Below, piece after piece: positions 39,227-40,736 of a DNA stretch of 40,736 nt. The stretch's first letter is position 1. Each line of letters starts with the position of its first letter. The stretch is from an uncultured bacterium (lineage in GTDB: Bacteria; Cyanobacteriota; Vampirovibrionia; Gastranaerophilales; Gastranaerophilaceae): the NCBI GenBank assembly GCA_902760645.1, contig CACWHC010000013.1, positions 44,952 through 85,687 on the forward strand, given 5' to 3'. The position numbers and the translations under genes were made by a program. Under the pieces are notes generated by a model. The model was not told the DNA's origin and ran no database searches. It was given only the letters and a program-made list of their open reading frames with translations.

Positions 39227-40736
39227 CTAATGTGCATCAAAGTAATCTTTGATTATATTAGGATCATTGCTCTTAACTTTAACATTTAAGTTTGCATCAT
39301 TCTTACGAGCTTCGACTTTGATATTGCCCGGAGCAACAGCCTGTTCAACAACACCATTTCTGATGATATCAGCATCGATACTGCCGCCTTTTGATTTAAT
39401 TATATTGAAGTTAACATCTTCGCCGACCTCTTCGCCACGAGCGTGTAAGTAAATATCCTGACCTGCTAAGACATTAGACTGCTGTGATGCATCTGTTTGT
39501 CTGAAGTGAAGCGGTGCAGCTCCTGTACCGATTGAACCGCTTGACATTAACTGAACAGTAGTACCTTTTACGTTAGCGTAATCACCAAGTTCAGTAGCTG
39601 CATTCAGGATAGAACCTGTTTTAACATTGCCTTCACTGTCAACAGCCTTGTCGGTCAACAATAATACTTTACCGTCAGCCTTAATTCTGTCAACTCTGAG
39701 GTCTTTACCTTTGCTTGCAATGTTAATAGCACTGTTCTTCTTTTCATCCGTAGTAAATGCTTTAACTCTGCCGTTTACATATACATTAACAGATTTTGTC
39801 AAATCTCTTGCATCTGCACCAACTCCGGTTGAGCCTTCGACATCTTCACCTATAGAACCGTTATTTGCAGCCATATAGAGGTTTCCGCCGGATTTGATAA
39901 GATGAGTATCAACACCTGCATTCAGGATACTGCCATCATCTGTAGTAATAAATACTTTCTTCTTACCGTTAATTGCGATTTGATTTGTTTCTTTATTACC
40001 TAAGACAATATCGTTACCTTTTGAGTATGCCGTAACTTTATTACCTCTGACTGTACCGTCAACAACCATATTCTTGTCACCGGTATTAGTCAAGACAACA
40101 TTGTTCTTTGTAGAAGTTACATTAGATGATACATTCATACCACCTGCTCTGTTGGTAAGAAGGACATGTCCGCCGCTAACAACAGGTGCATCAACTGTCA
40201 TACCGCCTTTACCGGTATTAGTCAGGTAAATTCTGCCAAGACCTTCACCGATAACCGTTGCACCATCGTTAACTTTTAATGCACCGTCACCTGTGTTATG
40301 AACACTGAGTCGAGCACCGGTAACTTTAACATCACCAGCGATATTCAAGTCACCGCCCTTGTTGTACATAACAGTATAACCTTTGTTATCAACTAAACCG
40401 TTAACAGCCAATCCATTAGCACCTGAGTTTTGAACAACCAGTTGTCCTTTTTCAGAACCGACTTTACCTGAATCAGCTATAACAAGAGCACCGTTACCTT
40501 TATTTGTTAAATTAATATCACCATTTTTACTTGTAACAGAACCGTTTACGGTCATATTACCCTGATAGTTAGCAACAGCAGTACCACCACCGTTATTGGA
40601 AACAGCACCGTTAATATTCATGCCGCCGGCACCGTTGCCCATAATTTGGATTTTATTGTTGTTTGAAATTTTGGCACCTTCAGCAATAGTTAAGCCGCCA
40701 TCGCCTGTGTTACCGATATATACACGGTTGCCATCA
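39227..40736 (-). CDS. large beta-helix adhesin, C-terminal part (5' end off the window)
   Basis: The frame stays open to the right edge (reading DGNRVYIGNTGDGGLTIAEG just before the edge), so this is a 3' fragment of a longer gene; the ATG at 40642 is internal. About 500 residues of G/N/V/T-rich repeats of ~20-25 aa (NTGDGALKVNDGATV, NTGKGGMTVDAPVV, NTGDKNMVVDGTV) predict a parallel beta-helix like filamentous haemagglutinin or LktA-type adhesins. No autotransporter barrel or sorting motif is seen at the C-terminus (NDPNIIKDYFDAH), so export may use a partner protein. Confidence 0.85.
   Translation of the reverse strand, partial: DGNRVYIGNTGDGGLTIAEGAKISNNNKIQIMGNGAGGMNINGAVSNNGGGTAVANYQGNMTVNGSVTSKNGDINLTNKGNGALVIADSGKVGSEKGQLVVQNSGANGLAVNGLVDNKGYTVMYNKGGDLNIAGDVKVTGARLSVHNTGDGALKVNDGATVIGEGLGRIYLTNTGKGGMTVDAPVVSGGHVLLTNRAGGMNVSSNVTSTKNNVVLTNTGDKNMVVDGTVRGNKVTAYSKGNDIVLGNKETNQIAINGKKKVFITTDDGSILNAGVDTHLIKSGGNLYMAANNGSIGEDVEGSTGVGADARDLTKSVNVYVNGRVKAFTTDEKKNSAINIASKGKDLRVDRIKADGKVLLLTDKAVDSEGNVKTGSILNAATELGDYANVKGTTVQLMSSGSIGTGAAPLHFRQTDASQQSNVLAGQDIYLHARGEEVGEDVNFNIIKSKGGSIDADIIRNGVVEQAVAPGNIKVEARKNDANLNVKVKSNDPNIIKDYFDAH

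Overview
The window is about 40.7 kb of AT-rich bacterial chromosome. My best guess at the source is a gut member of Candidatus Gastranaerophilales (Melainabacteria/Vampirovibrionia). The reasons are the prepilin start (FTLAEVLITLGIVGVVAAMT) on a short pilin-like protein, a filamentous-haemagglutinin-like surface protein, UvrA, RNase Y and a zinc-type S14 in a low-GC genome, and many small lineage-type proteins. This placement is an inference from family flavour, not a database result.

Layout. (1) 95-7622, minus strand: the S10/spc ribosomal operon in canonical order rpsJ-rplC-rplD-rplW-rplB-rpsS-rplV-rpsC-rplP-rpmC-rpsQ-rplN-rplX-rplE-rpsN, with a clear promoter at 7757-7785. Several spacers are unusually long and hold hairpins and repeat-like DNA. 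(2) 7929-14217, minus strand: a small unknown gene, uvrA, a 55-aa membrane peptide, folP, and a pair of unknown proteins, with one XRE regulator on the plus strand. (3) 14453-19703: gatA, a small HTH protein, a pilin-like protein, a GNAT-like protein and an orphan hybrid histidine kinase. (4) 19831-25076: reverse rubrerythrin, tuf, a small orphan protein, a BlaI-like repressor with a coupled partner, a 587-bp gene-free stretch holding a strong minus-strand hairpin RNA or terminator, and a secreted glycine-zipper protein. (5) 25101-30994: an M20 peptidase, then the operon rny-ymdB-PHP phosphatase-pilin-like-LOG. (6) 31057-36645: small proteins, a HEAT-like protein, a ribbon-helix-helix regulator, tcdA/metF (divergent), deoC, maf, and cdd with a coupled zinc-ribbon protein. 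(7) 36736-40736: two exported proteins, a 56-aa zinc-ribbon gene, a YhcC-type radical SAM protein and the C-terminal part of a large beta-helix adhesin that runs off the right edge.

Three signals cut across the genes. First, an apparently uncatalogued promoter-like element, GCAATTTTT-N10-ATACTT-N8/10-TAAGG, lies upstream of four genes with exact spacing between its first two blocks. Two of these copies precede the two loci that encode paralogous ~60-aa proteins (SxxEY-LD-KRS-KS-KYL family), one of them directly behind the RHH regulator. Second, about eight genes have no Shine-Dalgarno site but carry a -10 box ending 6 (once 7) nt before the start codon, the geometry of leaderless mRNAs; other genes in the window have good SD sites. 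Third, dispersed palindromic repeats have entered intergenic DNA, including the ribosomal operon.

The genes serve mainly housekeeping roles: translation, mRNA decay, DNA repair, folate/one-carbon and nucleoside metabolism, and oxidative stress. Surface and pilus-like proteins are interspersed. No prophage, complete IS, CRISPR, rRNA or tRNA gene was recognised.
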